From Eubacterium sp. AF36-5BH (GTDB lineage Bacteria; Bacillota; Clostridia; Lachnospirales; Lachnospiraceae): 64,000 nucleotides of DNA. Made by a program: the position numbers and the translations under genes. Below are positions 52,040 to 62,400 of this stretch, piece after piece. The first letter of the stretch is position 1. Each line of letters starts with the position of its first letter. The DNA lies in contig NZ_QTVG01000001.1 in assembly GCF_003460505.1 (NCBI RefSeq), forward strand, positions 186,001-250,000, written 5' to 3'. A model generated the notes under the pieces. That model did not search any database. It had not been told where the DNA came from and saw only the letters and a list, made by a program, of their open reading frames with translations.

Positions 52040-53026
52040 TTAGTTAGAAACAACAATCACATTTTCATAATATAGTTTTTGTTCCTGTAGCTTCTTTTCA
52101 AAATCCACAAAATAATCCTTATTGCTGTCAACATCTAAAACTTTCAAAAGATTTCCTGTTAAGTCTTTTTGCTCTGTTATTTTATAAGTTATCCATTTTC
52201 CTTTGCTACACCAGGAAACACTATGAGATATATTTTTTTCAATTAAACTTTTGCTAAGGGAAAACAAACGTTGTCCTAACTTATCCCAAGCTTCATAGCT
52301 TTCCTGTTCATCTACATTATTAAAAAGTATCATTACCAGGTCTTCTGTCTCTTTTGACATTTTCTTAACCATAGGGGTTTCATATTTACCTGTTAATTTC
52401 CAATGAATATTTTTTATGTTATCTCCCTTAACATACTCTCTAATATCGTACATTTCACCTGAAGAAGCACTGTTACTTTCCACAAATTTCCATGAATCTA
52501 TGGCAGTTGTTCCACTACTTTCTTCTATTTTTATATTTGTTGTCTCTGGCAAAATAAACATTTTACATATATTGCCTAATATTCTTCTGTTTGAAAAAAT
52601 CCCCCACAAATCAACTATCTCTATATTCTCAACAGCTATGTTTATGCAACCACAATATTCCCTGCTAAGTCCTAATGGGATTTTCTCTGTTTTCTTCATG
52701 CCCATAAAAGTGCTAATTGTTACGGCTTTTTCCTCTCCGGTAAACTTATTTTTTATTTTGCAGTTAGCCTTAATTTCACTTAAAGGCAATAAATACTTTA
52801 ATTTAATTATTAATTTTCCTTTTGTTTCTTTTTCCTTACCGGCAATTCCCGGAAACTTTAAATCTACACTAAGTCTCTTAAGGGCAAATCTGCCATACAA
52901 TAAGGAAAACACTTCTAATATTATTAGTACCAATGCAATTGTGAGAAATAATGATTTTTCACACAAAATTCCCAACAGCAAAAGAAAAATTAAAAATAAT
53001 ATCCATAAGATTTTTTTTATTTTCAT
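52040..53026 (-). CDS. DUF58 domain protein (MoxR partner)
   Basis: 328 aa. Two N-terminal TM segments (LWILFLIFLLLLGILC and FLTIALVLIILEVFSLLYG), then the DUF58 domain at residues about 180-270 with its characteristic SGEMYDIREYVKGDNIKNIH-W-KLTGKYETP motif. DUF58 proteins are vWA-like and normally work with an adjacent MoxR ATPase, as here. Starts 28 nt after the MoxR gene and 17 nt before the transglutaminase-like gene. Membrane-associated component of the surface operon. Confidence 0.9.
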   Translation of the reverse strand: MKIKKILWILFLIFLLLLGILCEKSLFLTIALVLIILEVFSLLYGRFALKRLSVDLKFPGIAGKEKETKGKLIIKLKYLLPLSEIKANCKIKNKFTGEEKAVTISTFMGMKKTEKIPLGLSREYCGCINIAVENIEIVDLWGIFSNRRILGNICKMFILPETTNIKIEESSGTTAIDSWKFVESNSASSGEMYDIREYVKGDNIKNIHWKLTGKYETPMVKKMSKETEDLVMILFNNVDEQESYEAWDKLGQRLFSLSKSLIEKNISHSVSWCSKGKWITYKITEQKDLTGNLLKVLDVDSNKDYFVDFEKKLQEQKLYYENVIVVSN

Positions 53027-53054
53027 AAGGTTCCTATCTTTTTTTAATGTTGTT

Positions 53055-54002
53055 TTAAATATTAATTGTCACACTGTTTAGAATTTCTTTTATGACTTCC
53101 TTAGAATTTTCATCATCTAACGGACTATTATTAAACACCATTCTGTGGCAACACACATCTTCAAATACATAGTCAACATCTTCCGGCACAACGAAATCTC
53201 TGCCTTTCATTAAAGCTCTCGCCTTTGCCATTTTGCAAATTGCCAAAGCTCCTCTTGGGCTTACACCTAGACTTACCAGTTCATATTCTCTTGTTTTTTC
53301 CACAAGACTGCTTATATATTCATAAATTTCCTGAGATACGAAAATATTTTCTGCAAGGTTTTGTATGTCAATTAATTGTTCTCTTGTGACTACTGTTTTA
53401 ACTTTTTCTAACGGATTTTCATGGTGTCTGTCTTTCATAATTTCTATCAGACTCTCTCTACTTGGATAGCCCATGTTAAGTCTTACCATAAATCTGTCCA
53501 ACTGAGATTTTGGAAGACTTTGTGTACCAATCCAGCCTGTTGGATTCTGAGTTGCAATTACAACAAATGGATTACCTGTTTCTCTTGTGACTCCGTCCAC
53601 TGTGATTTTTCTTTCTTCCATTACTTCCAACAATGCCGATTGAGTTTTACTTGAGGTTCTGTTAATTTCATCTGCCAACAAAAGATTTGTCATTGCACAC
53701 CCTTCCATATACTCAAAACTTCCGCTTTCTTTGTTATAAACTGTAAAACCTGTTATATCTGAAGGCACGCTATCCGGTGTAAACTGCATTCTTTTATAAT
53801 CAAGTCCTAAAACCTTACTAAAAGTTAAAGCTAAAGTTGTCTTTCCCACTCCCGGCACATCTTCCAATAAAACGTGCCCTTTGGAAATTATTGCCATTAA
53901 AACTTTTTCCACAATTTGATTCTTTCCTTTAATTACTTTTTCAGCTTCAGTAATTATGTCTTTTAACTTTTTATTTATTTCCTGATTTGTTTTTTCAATC
54001 AT
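53055..54002 (-). CDS. MoxR-family AAA+ ATPase
   Basis: 315 aa, the normal length. Walker A is VPGVGKTTLALTF, Walker B is NLLLADEINRTSSKTQSALL, then VATQNPTGWIGTQSLPKSQL and the C-terminal lid ALAICKMAKARALMKGRDFV. MoxR ATPases act as chaperones for the assembly of cell-surface or metal-containing complexes with DUF58/vWA partners. Separated from the upstream DUF4430 gene by a 153-bp gap, but on the same strand with no terminator seen. Confidence 0.95.
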   Translation of the reverse strand: MIEKTNQEINKKLKDIITEAEKVIKGKNQIVEKVLMAIISKGHVLLEDVPGVGKTTLALTFSKVLGLDYKRMQFTPDSVPSDITGFTVYNKESGSFEYMEGCAMTNLLLADEINRTSSKTQSALLEVMEERKITVDGVTRETGNPFVVIATQNPTGWIGTQSLPKSQLDRFMVRLNMGYPSRESLIEIMKDRHHENPLEKVKTVVTREQLIDIQNLAENIFVSQEIYEYISSLVEKTREYELVSLGVSPRGALAICKMAKARALMKGRDFVVPEDVDYVFEDVCCHRMVFNNSPLDDENSKEVIKEILNSVTINI

Positions 54003-54155
54003 ACTTATGTCCTTTCATTAATTACACCCAATCTTATTCTTTTATTTGAGATATTTTCACCTGTTGTGCTTCATTGCTTTTCAAATAGGTTTTATATATT
54101 TTTTCATCTTATTACTTCAAGACACTTTTCCTTTAATTCTGAATAAAGCTCTACT

Positions 54156-56240
54156 TTAATATGTAATATCGTACTTGTCTTTTATTCCATAGGATGTGCC
54201 TGACTGATTATATCCACCAATATCTTTGCCATAAGCCAACGTATATCTAATGAGAATATTGTCCCCATCCTTTGGCTTATATTCTGACATGCCATACTCC
54301 TTAAATTCACCATTTACGCAATATGTCCAACCTGAACCCTGACAAAAATCAAACTCTGACAGACTATCCATATCGTATACATAGTTTCCGGTTGCAGGAT
54401 CTATATTAAACTGTAAACCGTCTTCTTGAATTTCTTTCTTTAGTTTATCGTCAATTTTCCAACCTTTTAATATCCCTGGTCTGCCAATTGACTCCAAATA
54501 AAATCCTGTGCCTGTTGTCCCTGTGTTAGTAAATGTAAAGCCACTTCCATCCATTGCTCTTTCAAACACATCTGCTGCACTGTCACCATAATAAATGTCA
54601 ACTTTCTTAGGTTTAAGTAAAACGCCTAAATGTATAACCTTTGCATCTATGCTGACCCTTGCAGTTCCTATTACTGTTCCCTGATCTATGTATGTACATT
54701 TAACTTTATAAGTAAATACTTTATATCTTCCCTGATTGTCGGTTAGCTTAATTTCCAAATTATTAATTCCATTTTGTAAATTAAGTAAATAACCAACATA
54801 TTTTGCAGACCAGCGATATTGAATCTTTTTGCCATTTAACTTAACTTCTATTCCATCATAGTAAATCCTGTTATCTTTATAGTCCTTGGCGCCAATGTAC
54901 AATGTAAAAGTTTCTCCATTAATATCCATTCCATCTTTTATATTTATGTACTCAAGAATTGGTTCTGTATCTTTTGTAGCCAATGGCACATATTTAACCG
55001 TGTATGTTTTATTTATTGAAACACCACCTGTGTCCACTGCTTTCAGTCGTATGGTGTTGTTTCCAATTTCTAACTTCGTACTGTAAGCATTTTGGCTACC
55101 TTCAATAATATCTCCATTGACAATTACTGAAAGTTTCACCTTACTGCTTCCATTTCTAACAAGTGCAAAAAAGCTTATTTTATCTGCATTAACTGTCTGA
55201 TTTTCCAAATCTGTTTCGATTCCGAAACCTTCCTGATACTTTAAAACAATTTTAAAAGTTTTTGTTATTTCATATTTGCCATACTTTCCTTTGGCAATAA
55301 TTTCATTTTCCCCTTCTTTTAATACAACAGAATATTTACCATTTTCTCCAGTTATGTTTTTGCCATTTAAACTAAGAAACATTTCTCCATTATTGTTTCC
55401 CATTTTTGCCAGTGCAAAAAATTTAAAAATCGGTGATGATACTGTTTGATTTTTCAAATCCGTAGATATAAAAAGATTTTCTGTGTCTACGTTTACTGTA
55501 TATTTTTTCTGTGCATTTATTTCCTGACCATCTTCAGTTCTGTATGTAATGCTAATTCTTATTTCATTTGCGCCCTCTTTTAGCACAACTCTGCCATCAA
55601 AATTAGTTACAACCATTTCATTTACATAAACCAGTTGTTGCTCAACTGTAAGACTATCTATTAAATGCTTTATCTTAAATGAATATTCATAAGTTGATAT
55701 TGTTTCTCCATCCTTAATGGTTGTGGAAAAATATTCTTTCTTAACTTTTTTATTTTTTACGTGGGATACATATTTTCCGCCGTCTTTTCCCGGCCCGGTA
55801 TTAGAAGGGTTGCTTCCTCTTGATTTTTTGGAAGTGTTATTTAGATTTGTGTTCTTATTACCTATATTTTTTGTATTCTGATTGCCTTTATTATTATTGT
55901 CGTTTCTATTATTCTCTACATCGTTACTTCTGTTATCAGTCTTGTTACTGCTATCGTTATCTAACTTATCACTTTTATTGGCAGTATTGTAATCGCTGTT
56001 GATATCTGACTTATTACTTTTATTATTTGTGTCTTCCTGATTTTGTGAATTATCTATATCATCTAGATTCAGATTACTGTTTTCATAAACTTTGGACGTA
56101 TCTTCCAGTTTATCTTTCATTGGATTGTCCGGCACATCCCCCCGATTATTAATTACATTAAATGTAGTAACAATAACAGCAATAACCGTAATTATAACGA
56201 CTATATTATTTATTAAATTTTTGTATTTTTTCTTATCCAT
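54156..56240 (-). CDS. Membrane-anchored DUF4430 (transcobalamin C-terminal-like) surface protein
   Basis: 694 aa. Signal anchor (KNLINNIVVIITVIAVIVTT), then a 100-residue Asn/Asp/Lys/Ser linker (residues about 45-145). Residues about 165-525 hold four to five Ig- or cadherin-like modules (each with a GxNEI or NGINNLEI-type strand). Residues about 545-676 form a DUF4430 domain: VDIYYGDSAADVFERAMDG, GFYLESIG, FDFCQGSGWTYCVNGEFKEY, YKPKDGDNILIRYTLAYG. DUF4430 resembles the C-terminal domain of transcobalamin/intrinsic factor. It is the first gene after the cobalamin riboswitch, which supports corrinoid binding as its job. AGGAG before ATG 56240. Confidence 0.9.
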   Translation of the reverse strand: MDKKKYKNLINNIVVIITVIAVIVTTFNVINNRGDVPDNPMKDKLEDTSKVYENSNLNLDDIDNSQNQEDTNNKSNKSDINSDYNTANKSDKLDNDSSNKTDNRSNDVENNRNDNNNKGNQNTKNIGNKNTNLNNTSKKSRGSNPSNTGPGKDGGKYVSHVKNKKVKKEYFSTTIKDGETISTYEYSFKIKHLIDSLTVEQQLVYVNEMVVTNFDGRVVLKEGANEIRISITYRTEDGQEINAQKKYTVNVDTENLFISTDLKNQTVSSPIFKFFALAKMGNNNGEMFLSLNGKNITGENGKYSVVLKEGENEIIAKGKYGKYEITKTFKIVLKYQEGFGIETDLENQTVNADKISFFALVRNGSSKVKLSVIVNGDIIEGSQNAYSTKLEIGNNTIRLKAVDTGGVSINKTYTVKYVPLATKDTEPILEYINIKDGMDINGETFTLYIGAKDYKDNRIYYDGIEVKLNGKKIQYRWSAKYVGYLLNLQNGINNLEIKLTDNQGRYKVFTYKVKCTYIDQGTVIGTARVSIDAKVIHLGVLLKPKKVDIYYGDSAADVFERAMDGSGFTFTNTGTTGTGFYLESIGRPGILKGWKIDDKLKKEIQEDGLQFNIDPATGNYVYDMDSLSEFDFCQGSGWTYCVNGEFKEYGMSEYKPKDGDNILIRYTLAYGKDIGGYNQSGTSYGIKDKYDITY

Positions 56241-56408
56241 AGTCGCTCCTGATTACTTTTATCATAACAATTAGCTAAGTTGTAAATTCTCTTACATAGA
56301 TTAAATCTCTGCTTATCAAAAACTATATTTTTGAAATAATTTACTATAAAAAGGCAACAAAAAAAACACATCCTCCTCACCCGGAAAATATATTTAAACC
56401 ACATATAT

Positions 56409-56530
56409 GGCAGGTCTCCTGACTCAGCTTCATCCTTAAAAGCGCCTTCCCAGTTTCCCAGTGACATAATTGCTTTCTCGTCTGCATTACAGTAGTGGTG
56501 ACTGCTTCGGGTTCTAACCGAATTCCCTTT
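56409..56530 (-). promoter_or_regulatory. Cobalamin riboswitch aptamer
   Basis: Minus strand, in order: CGGTTAGAACCCGAAGCAG; the core GCAGTCACCACTACTGTAAT (56486-56505); GTCACTGGGAAACTGGGAAG; AAGGATGAAGCTGAGTCAGG; and GAGTCAGGAGACCTGCC (56409-56425). These are the diagnostic conserved boxes of the cobalamin (B12) riboswitch in the right order and spacing. It is about 170 nt before the DUF4430 gene. A U8 run lies at 56359-56366 past the aptamer, but I could not find the pairing partner for a terminator, so the mechanism is open. Confidence 0.95.
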
Positions 56531-56544
56531 TAATCGACACAAAC

Positions 56545-56589
56545 GTTTTATTTACCTTAGAATTTGTTAGATTCTAAGGTAAATAAAAC
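56545..56589 (-). terminator. Terminator-like hairpin between feoB and the cobalamin riboswitch
   Basis: Perfect 19-bp inverted repeat (GTTTTATTTACCTTAGAAT and its complement) with a 7-nt loop, about 100 nt past the feoB stop. It separates feoB from the riboswitch transcript. Confidence 0.75.
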
Positions 56590-56688
56590 CTTTTGCCCAA
56601 CCATATACTGATATTCAATTAAATTGTTTTTATAATAGCATTATTTATCCTATATTTCAATGGACATAACTTACACAAAAATGTATAT

Positions 56689-59043
56689 TTATACAATCAT
56701 AAGCACCATCTTAAACAAAAATGCTACTATCCAGGCAATTACACATTGTAAAACCACAAATCCTATTGCCCATTTTCCGCCTAATTCTCTTTTTACAGAA
56801 GTAACAGCGGCTACACATGGTGTATAAAGTAAAGTAAATACTAAAAATACTATTGCACTTTTCACATTAAACATCGATGTTATGGCTCCACCACCTAACA
56901 ATACTTTTAGTGTACTTACAACACTTTCCTTTGCTGTAAATCCTGTGATTAATGCTGTTGATGCTCTCCAATCTCCAAATCCTAATGGTGCAAATATTGG
57001 AGCTATCACTCCACCTATCATTGCAAGCATGCTATCTCCTGCATCTTTTACTAAGTTAAAATGTATGTCGAATGTCTGTAGGAACCATATTATCATTGAA
57101 GCTAAAAATATAATTGTAAATGCTCTTGTTATAAAGTCCTTCGCCTTATCCCACATTAATCTTAAAACACTTTTGGCACCAGGTAATCTATAGTTTGGAA
57201 GTTCCATTACAAATGGTACCGGTTCTCCCTTGAATTTAGTTTTATCTAAAATAACAGCATATAAAATTGCCACAATTATTCCTGTAAAATATAAGCCTAC
57301 CATTACCAAAGCTGCATTGTGACTGAAAAACGCAGCTGCGAAAAATGCATAAATAGGAATCTTTGCTGAACAACTCATAAATGGTGTAAGTAAAATAGTC
57401 ATTTTTCTGTCTCGCTCTGATGGCAATGTTCTTGTTGCCATAATTGCAGGAACTGAACAACCAAATCCAATTATCATTGGTACAAAGCTGCGTCCTGACA
57501 AACCTAATTTTCTAAAAGGTTTATCCATTACGAAAGCTATTCTTGCCATATAACCACTATCCTCAAGTAATGATAAAAAGAAAAACAACACAACTATTAT
57601 TGGAAGGAAACTAAGTACACTTCCCACACCAACAAAAATTCCGTCAATTACTAATGATTGCAATACTTCGTTAACATGTGCCCCATTCATTGCATTTTCA
57701 CATAAGTTGCTTAAATAGGTTATTCCCATATCCATAAGGTTTTGAAGCCATGCTCCTACCACACTAAATGTTAACCAGAAGATCATTGCCATAATAACAA
57801 TGAATGATGGAATTGCTGTGTATTTTCCTGTTAAAACCTTATCAATTTTTTTGCTTCGTATTCTTTCCTTACTTTCCCTTGGTCTGACAACTGTCTGTTT
57901 ACATATTTTGTCAATAAATGAAAAACGCATCTTTGCCAAAGCGGCATGTCTGTCCATGCCACTTTCTTTTTCCATTTGGATAATAATATGCTCTATCATT
58001 TCTTTTTCGTTTTGATCTAAATGAAGTCGGTCAATAACTTCCTGATCACCTTCTATAATCTTACTTGCTGCGAAACGTATTGGGACTTCATTTTTATGGG
58101 CGTGGTCATCAATCAAATGCATAATTGAATGAATGCCTCTATGTACTGCACCACCATCTTCTCCCTCAGCATCACAAAAATCCATTCTTCCCGGACGTTC
58201 TCTGTAAATTGCCACATGCATTGCATGCTCAATTAACTCATCCACGCCTTCATTTTTTGCCGCTGAAATTGGCACAACAGGTATTCCTAAAGAAGCCTCT
58301 AACTTATTTACATCTATTGCTCCTCCATTGGCAGTAACCTCATCCATCATGTTAAGTGCAAGAACCATAGGAATATTTAGTTCTATTAATTGCATTGTCA
58401 AATAGAGATTTCGTTCAATATTGGTAGCATCCACAATGTTAATAATTCCTCGTGGTCTGTCATCTAGAAAATATTGGCGGGACACTACCTCTTCACTTGT
58501 ATAAGGTGACATTGAATATATGCCCGGCAAGTCCACAACCATTGTATTTTCCTGGCCTCTAATTGGGCCATCTTTTCTGTCTACAGTAACTCCGGGAAAG
58601 TTTCCAACATGCTGATTTGCTCCTGTTAGTTGGTTAAACAATGTTGTTTTACCACAATTCTGATTTCCTGCAAGGCCAAATGTAATTAACTTACCTTTAG
58701 CTATTTTTTCTCCTCTTTGTTTAACATGATAAATTCCCGGCTCCCCAATATGAGGATGCGTTGTTTTGTTATATGTTGCATTACTCTCTTTTTGATATTG
58801 TTGCTCCATGGCCTTTTCATCTACAAGTTCTATATCAATACATGCAGCATCATCCTTCCTAAGAGTCAATTCATATCCCCATATTCTATACTCTATAGGA
58901 TCTCCCATTGGAGCTGTTTTCATATATTCAATCCCTGTTCCTTCAATAAGTCCCATGTCCAAAAAATGCCTTCGAAGTTGTCCTTCTCCACCAACATGTA
59001 TAATTTGACCATGTTCCCCTTTTTTTAACTCAGATAATTTCAT
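56689..59043 (-). CDS. feoB: Ferrous iron transporter with fused FeoA domain (FeoA-FeoB)
   Basis: 784 aa. Residues 1-75 form a FeoA/SH3-like domain (MKLSELKKGEHGQIIHVGGE, RRHFLDMGLIEGTGIEYMKT). Residues about 120-290 are the FeoB GTPase: G1 GLAGNQNCGKTTLFNQLTG, then VGNFPGVTVDRK, G3 DLPGIYS, and G4 ALNMMDE. The rest is the permease with two Gate motifs (RIAFVMDKPFRKLGLSGRSF, FGCSVPAIMATRT; TPCVAAVTSVKRELG). It imports Fe2+. The FeoA fusion is common in Firmicutes. AGAAAAGAG before ATG 59043. Single gene with its own terminator. Confidence 0.97.
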   Translation of the reverse strand: MKLSELKKGEHGQIIHVGGEGQLRRHFLDMGLIEGTGIEYMKTAPMGDPIEYRIWGYELTLRKDDAACIDIELVDEKAMEQQYQKESNATYNKTTHPHIGEPGIYHVKQRGEKIAKGKLITFGLAGNQNCGKTTLFNQLTGANQHVGNFPGVTVDRKDGPIRGQENTMVVDLPGIYSMSPYTSEEVVSRQYFLDDRPRGIINIVDATNIERNLYLTMQLIELNIPMVLALNMMDEVTANGGAIDVNKLEASLGIPVVPISAAKNEGVDELIEHAMHVAIYRERPGRMDFCDAEGEDGGAVHRGIHSIMHLIDDHAHKNEVPIRFAASKIIEGDQEVIDRLHLDQNEKEMIEHIIIQMEKESGMDRHAALAKMRFSFIDKICKQTVVRPRESKERIRSKKIDKVLTGKYTAIPSFIVIMAMIFWLTFSVVGAWLQNLMDMGITYLSNLCENAMNGAHVNEVLQSLVIDGIFVGVGSVLSFLPIIVVLFFFLSLLEDSGYMARIAFVMDKPFRKLGLSGRSFVPMIIGFGCSVPAIMATRTLPSERDRKMTILLTPFMSCSAKIPIYAFFAAAFFSHNAALVMVGLYFTGIIVAILYAVILDKTKFKGEPVPFVMELPNYRLPGAKSVLRLMWDKAKDFITRAFTIIFLASMIIWFLQTFDIHFNLVKDAGDSMLAMIGGVIAPIFAPLGFGDWRASTALITGFTAKESVVSTLKVLLGGGAITSMFNVKSAIVFLVFTLLYTPCVAAVTSVKRELGGKWAIGFVVLQCVIAWIVAFLFKMVLMIV

Positions 59044-59405
59044 AATTTTCTCTTTTCTTTCCGCAAAATAAAATTACAGTGCCTATTTTATTTCCTCTGC
59101 TATTATGCTGATAAAACTTAAACACACACTATAATAAGTATAAAACATATTTTTTGTTTTACAAATACATATACAATAATTCATTATATTTTTCCAAAAT
59201 AATATATAATTAACTTATCAATATGGACTTTGCTTTTCCAAAATTACTTAATCGCTGTAAATTTTTTGTTAATTATATTTTAAGTTATATAGTATTATTG
59301 TGCAAATACCTATAATTAATAACTTTCCATGGGTAGAAAGCATAAAAAACTACACCACAAAAATAACACCTTTCATAAAATTTCAGGAAACAATAGGCAA
59401 ATAAG
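59044..59405. other. Intergenic region without a recognisable gene
   Basis: About 360 bp of AT-rich DNA between feoB and the terminator of the CotH-like gene. It should hold the feoB promoter. I see no clear Fur or DtxR box and no ORF. Confidence 0.5.
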
Positions 59406-59445
59406 AAAGTCTACGGCTTTAGTGTTTCTAAAACCATAGACTCTT
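59406..59445 (-). terminator. Terminator of the CotH-like gene
   Basis: Arms AAAGTCTACGGCTTTAG and CTAAAACCATAGACTCTTT, an imperfect stem of about 17 bp with a 5-nt loop, about 33 nt past the stop; followed on the minus strand by CTTATTTGCC. Confidence 0.75.
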
Positions 59446-59477
59446 TGTTAATAAACTAAATTTCCATATTAAGTAGT

Positions 59478-62400
59478 TTATTCATTATTTTTTGTCTTCT
59501 TTTTATCAGTTTTCTTTTTTGTAGTCTTCTTTCTGCTATGAGATGTCTTTTTTACTGTTTTCTTAGGTTTTACAACTTTAACCTTTTTAGAAAATGTTCC
59601 CTTTGCTATTTTTGTTTTTCTGGCTTTCAAAACAATTTTTTTAAGTTTCTTATTTTTTGCAAACATCGTTTTTGTTAATTTTGCTACGTTCTTGCCAATT
59701 GTAATTTTCTTTACATTTGTTAAATTAGCAAATGCTTTATTTTCAATGGCAGTTACCTTGAAAGTTTTATTGCTAATCTTAACAGTTCCGGGAACTTTAA
59801 CACTCTTTACTTTTTTATTTTTTACGCCTGTAAATGTTACTGTATTTTTCTTGCCTGTAGATATTACCTTGTAAATGTTGCCCTTAACATTGTACAGACT
59901 ACCTTTCTTTACAACATTCTTAGATTTGTCTACAACATTAATTATGCATGTTGAAACGTCGCCATCTTTTACCATAACAACTGCAGTTTTTCCTTCTGCA
60001 ACAGCATGTATAACTCCACCTGCTCCAACTTCTGCAATAGACTCATCAATTCCGATAAATGATGGGAATTCACTATAAATTGCATTGTCAGGTGTACTTG
60101 TAATGTTTAGTTGTCTGTATTCACCAACATTCATTGTAATTTCATTGTCATCTAATAAATAACTTTCATAGTCCAAGTCCCGTGTTTCCTGCTGGTTACA
60201 TACATGAACTTTACATGTTGCCTTAACTCCGTTATCTGTGCTTACAGTAACTACTGCGTCACCTGGTGCTACTACATTTAGCATACCATCATCTACAGTT
60301 ACAACATTTTCATCACTTGATGACCATTTTAAATTAGAGAATGTTGTGTCAAAAGGTGCAACTGTCGCAATTAAAGTAGCTACACCTATATCTGTTGAAA
60401 TATTCACTTTTGTTTTATTTAAGTAAATTTTCTTTGCTTTTACAACTTCGTTTTCAGGTATATATTTTGCTGTTAATGTAATTGACTTTGGAACAGCATC
60501 ATATGTATCAAAATCACCTTCATAGTCATAACCTTTTTTCTTAATATCTTCTAATTCAGCCTTTGTCTCATCATCTAAATCGTCCGTACTCAAGTCTGGA
60601 TGGAGTATTATGTATTCATCATAAGTAAGATGATATTTTGTTGTCCAACCTGCAAACTCATAGCCTTTTTTCTTAGGGACTGTTGGTACATTGCTTAATT
60701 TTTTGCCGATGTATTCTTTACCAGTGTAAATTGTTTTACCGTTTGCTACATATTTTACTGTACAAGGTGTAGGTGACAAAGTTTTAATATTTTTATCAAC
60801 CCAATTAAGTCTTTCCTTTATCCAGCTTCTTAATCTTTCAACTTCCTGGTCATAAGTTAAATTAACAGCAGAATCACCCTCGTTGTAATTAATAGGTGAT
60901 ATACCCCATTTTTCAAAATTGTATAAAGCTGACTGTTTAACTTTCTCCTTATATTTATCAAGCTGTCCACCGTCTTTTATAAGTTCTTCAACAGCAGCCT
61001 TTAATTCTGGCCAGCTATCTACAACTTTTTTAGAAAAGCTTTCATCCTCAAATAATTTTTCCAACCACATATTGCTGTTTTCTGTCCAACCTGTAGTTGA
61101 AAAATCATCATATTCTGTTGACCCCCATGCTACATAATCAAAATCCCAAAGTGGTCCCCAGAATAATTTTCCATTTCTTGGTTTATATAAATATGTACTT
61201 GTTGAAACATATCCATCACCATTCATTGAGAATTCCTGAATCAAATAGTAATAGACTGTTGATGCCACATCCATCAAATCTGAATAGGAAACGCCTTTTT
61301 CATTTTTGAAATTCTTTCCATAAATGGCATCTTCAACGCTTTGGACATAATTCTTTATGTAATTGTATTGTGTTTCATTGTAATAATCTTCAAAAGAAGG
61401 ACTTTCAATTAAGAAAGTGTTGCTCTTTTTTGTTTTAAAAGATTTCTTTTCTTCATTACCATAAGGTTCAAGTGATAATAAATAGCCACCTGTTATAAAT
61501 GGTTCCTGTGTTTCATGCATTGCATCTTCGTTTGCTTCCAAATCATCAATGTTTACTCTAGTTTTCCCAACTCTTACATGTTCACACAAGAAATAGCTTC
61601 CGTAATATTCACCATTCATTACTACATCAACGGGTTCACTTTTTGGTGTAAACGGCATATTTAACTGGCTGCCAAGCCAATATGTAATCTTGTTTCTTAA
61701 CAAGCTGTTGTCATAATAGTTTGCAAGTAAAACCCAATGTTTGTTCTTACCCATACCAAGTAAATCAGCTTTCTTATCTAACTTAATCTTGTAAGGTTTC
61801 TTGTCAACGCTCCAGGTTGAGTTTCCTCTGCCTCTAATATATTCTAACTGATAAGTTCCGCCCTTTGCTTTTTTACCTGTATATTCACATGTGTAATTAT
61901 CAGGGACTGTCATTGTCATGCTACCATAACATTCTGCACTATGATCAGATGAACCATTCATCTCTGCAATTGTTCCCTCTGATTCATCAATGTTAAAGTA
62001 AATTGTTGGCACTGTGCTTTCAACAAATTCAATAGAACTAATATCAAATTTCACATTATCTGCAGAAGCATCTAATACTTTAAGTTGAACTGTATGCTCA
62101 CCTATTAAGTTCAAACTTGAAATATCTATTGAAATATTCTTTAGATTTCTCCAATCATTTTTCTTCTTCTGTCTGTTAAGAACTGTCTTGGCAATTGGCT
62201 CACTTGCACCATCAACATAAATTCCTAACGTTACTGTTGTTCCTTTTTCTGACATGGCATCTAAACTGATTCTGTCAATTTTTGAACCATTGAAATTAAG
62301 TGTCTTATCAAGAACAATCTGATTCTCTAATAAGTTTTCTTTTGTACCACTGAAAATAACTGATTTTGATTTTTCATCTTTTGTCATTTCAATTGTATTA

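Noticed and set aside
56213-56542. 109-aa ORF (minus) upstream of the DUF4430 gene
   Set aside because: It is the cobalamin riboswitch and expression platform read as protein (contains the aptamer boxes).
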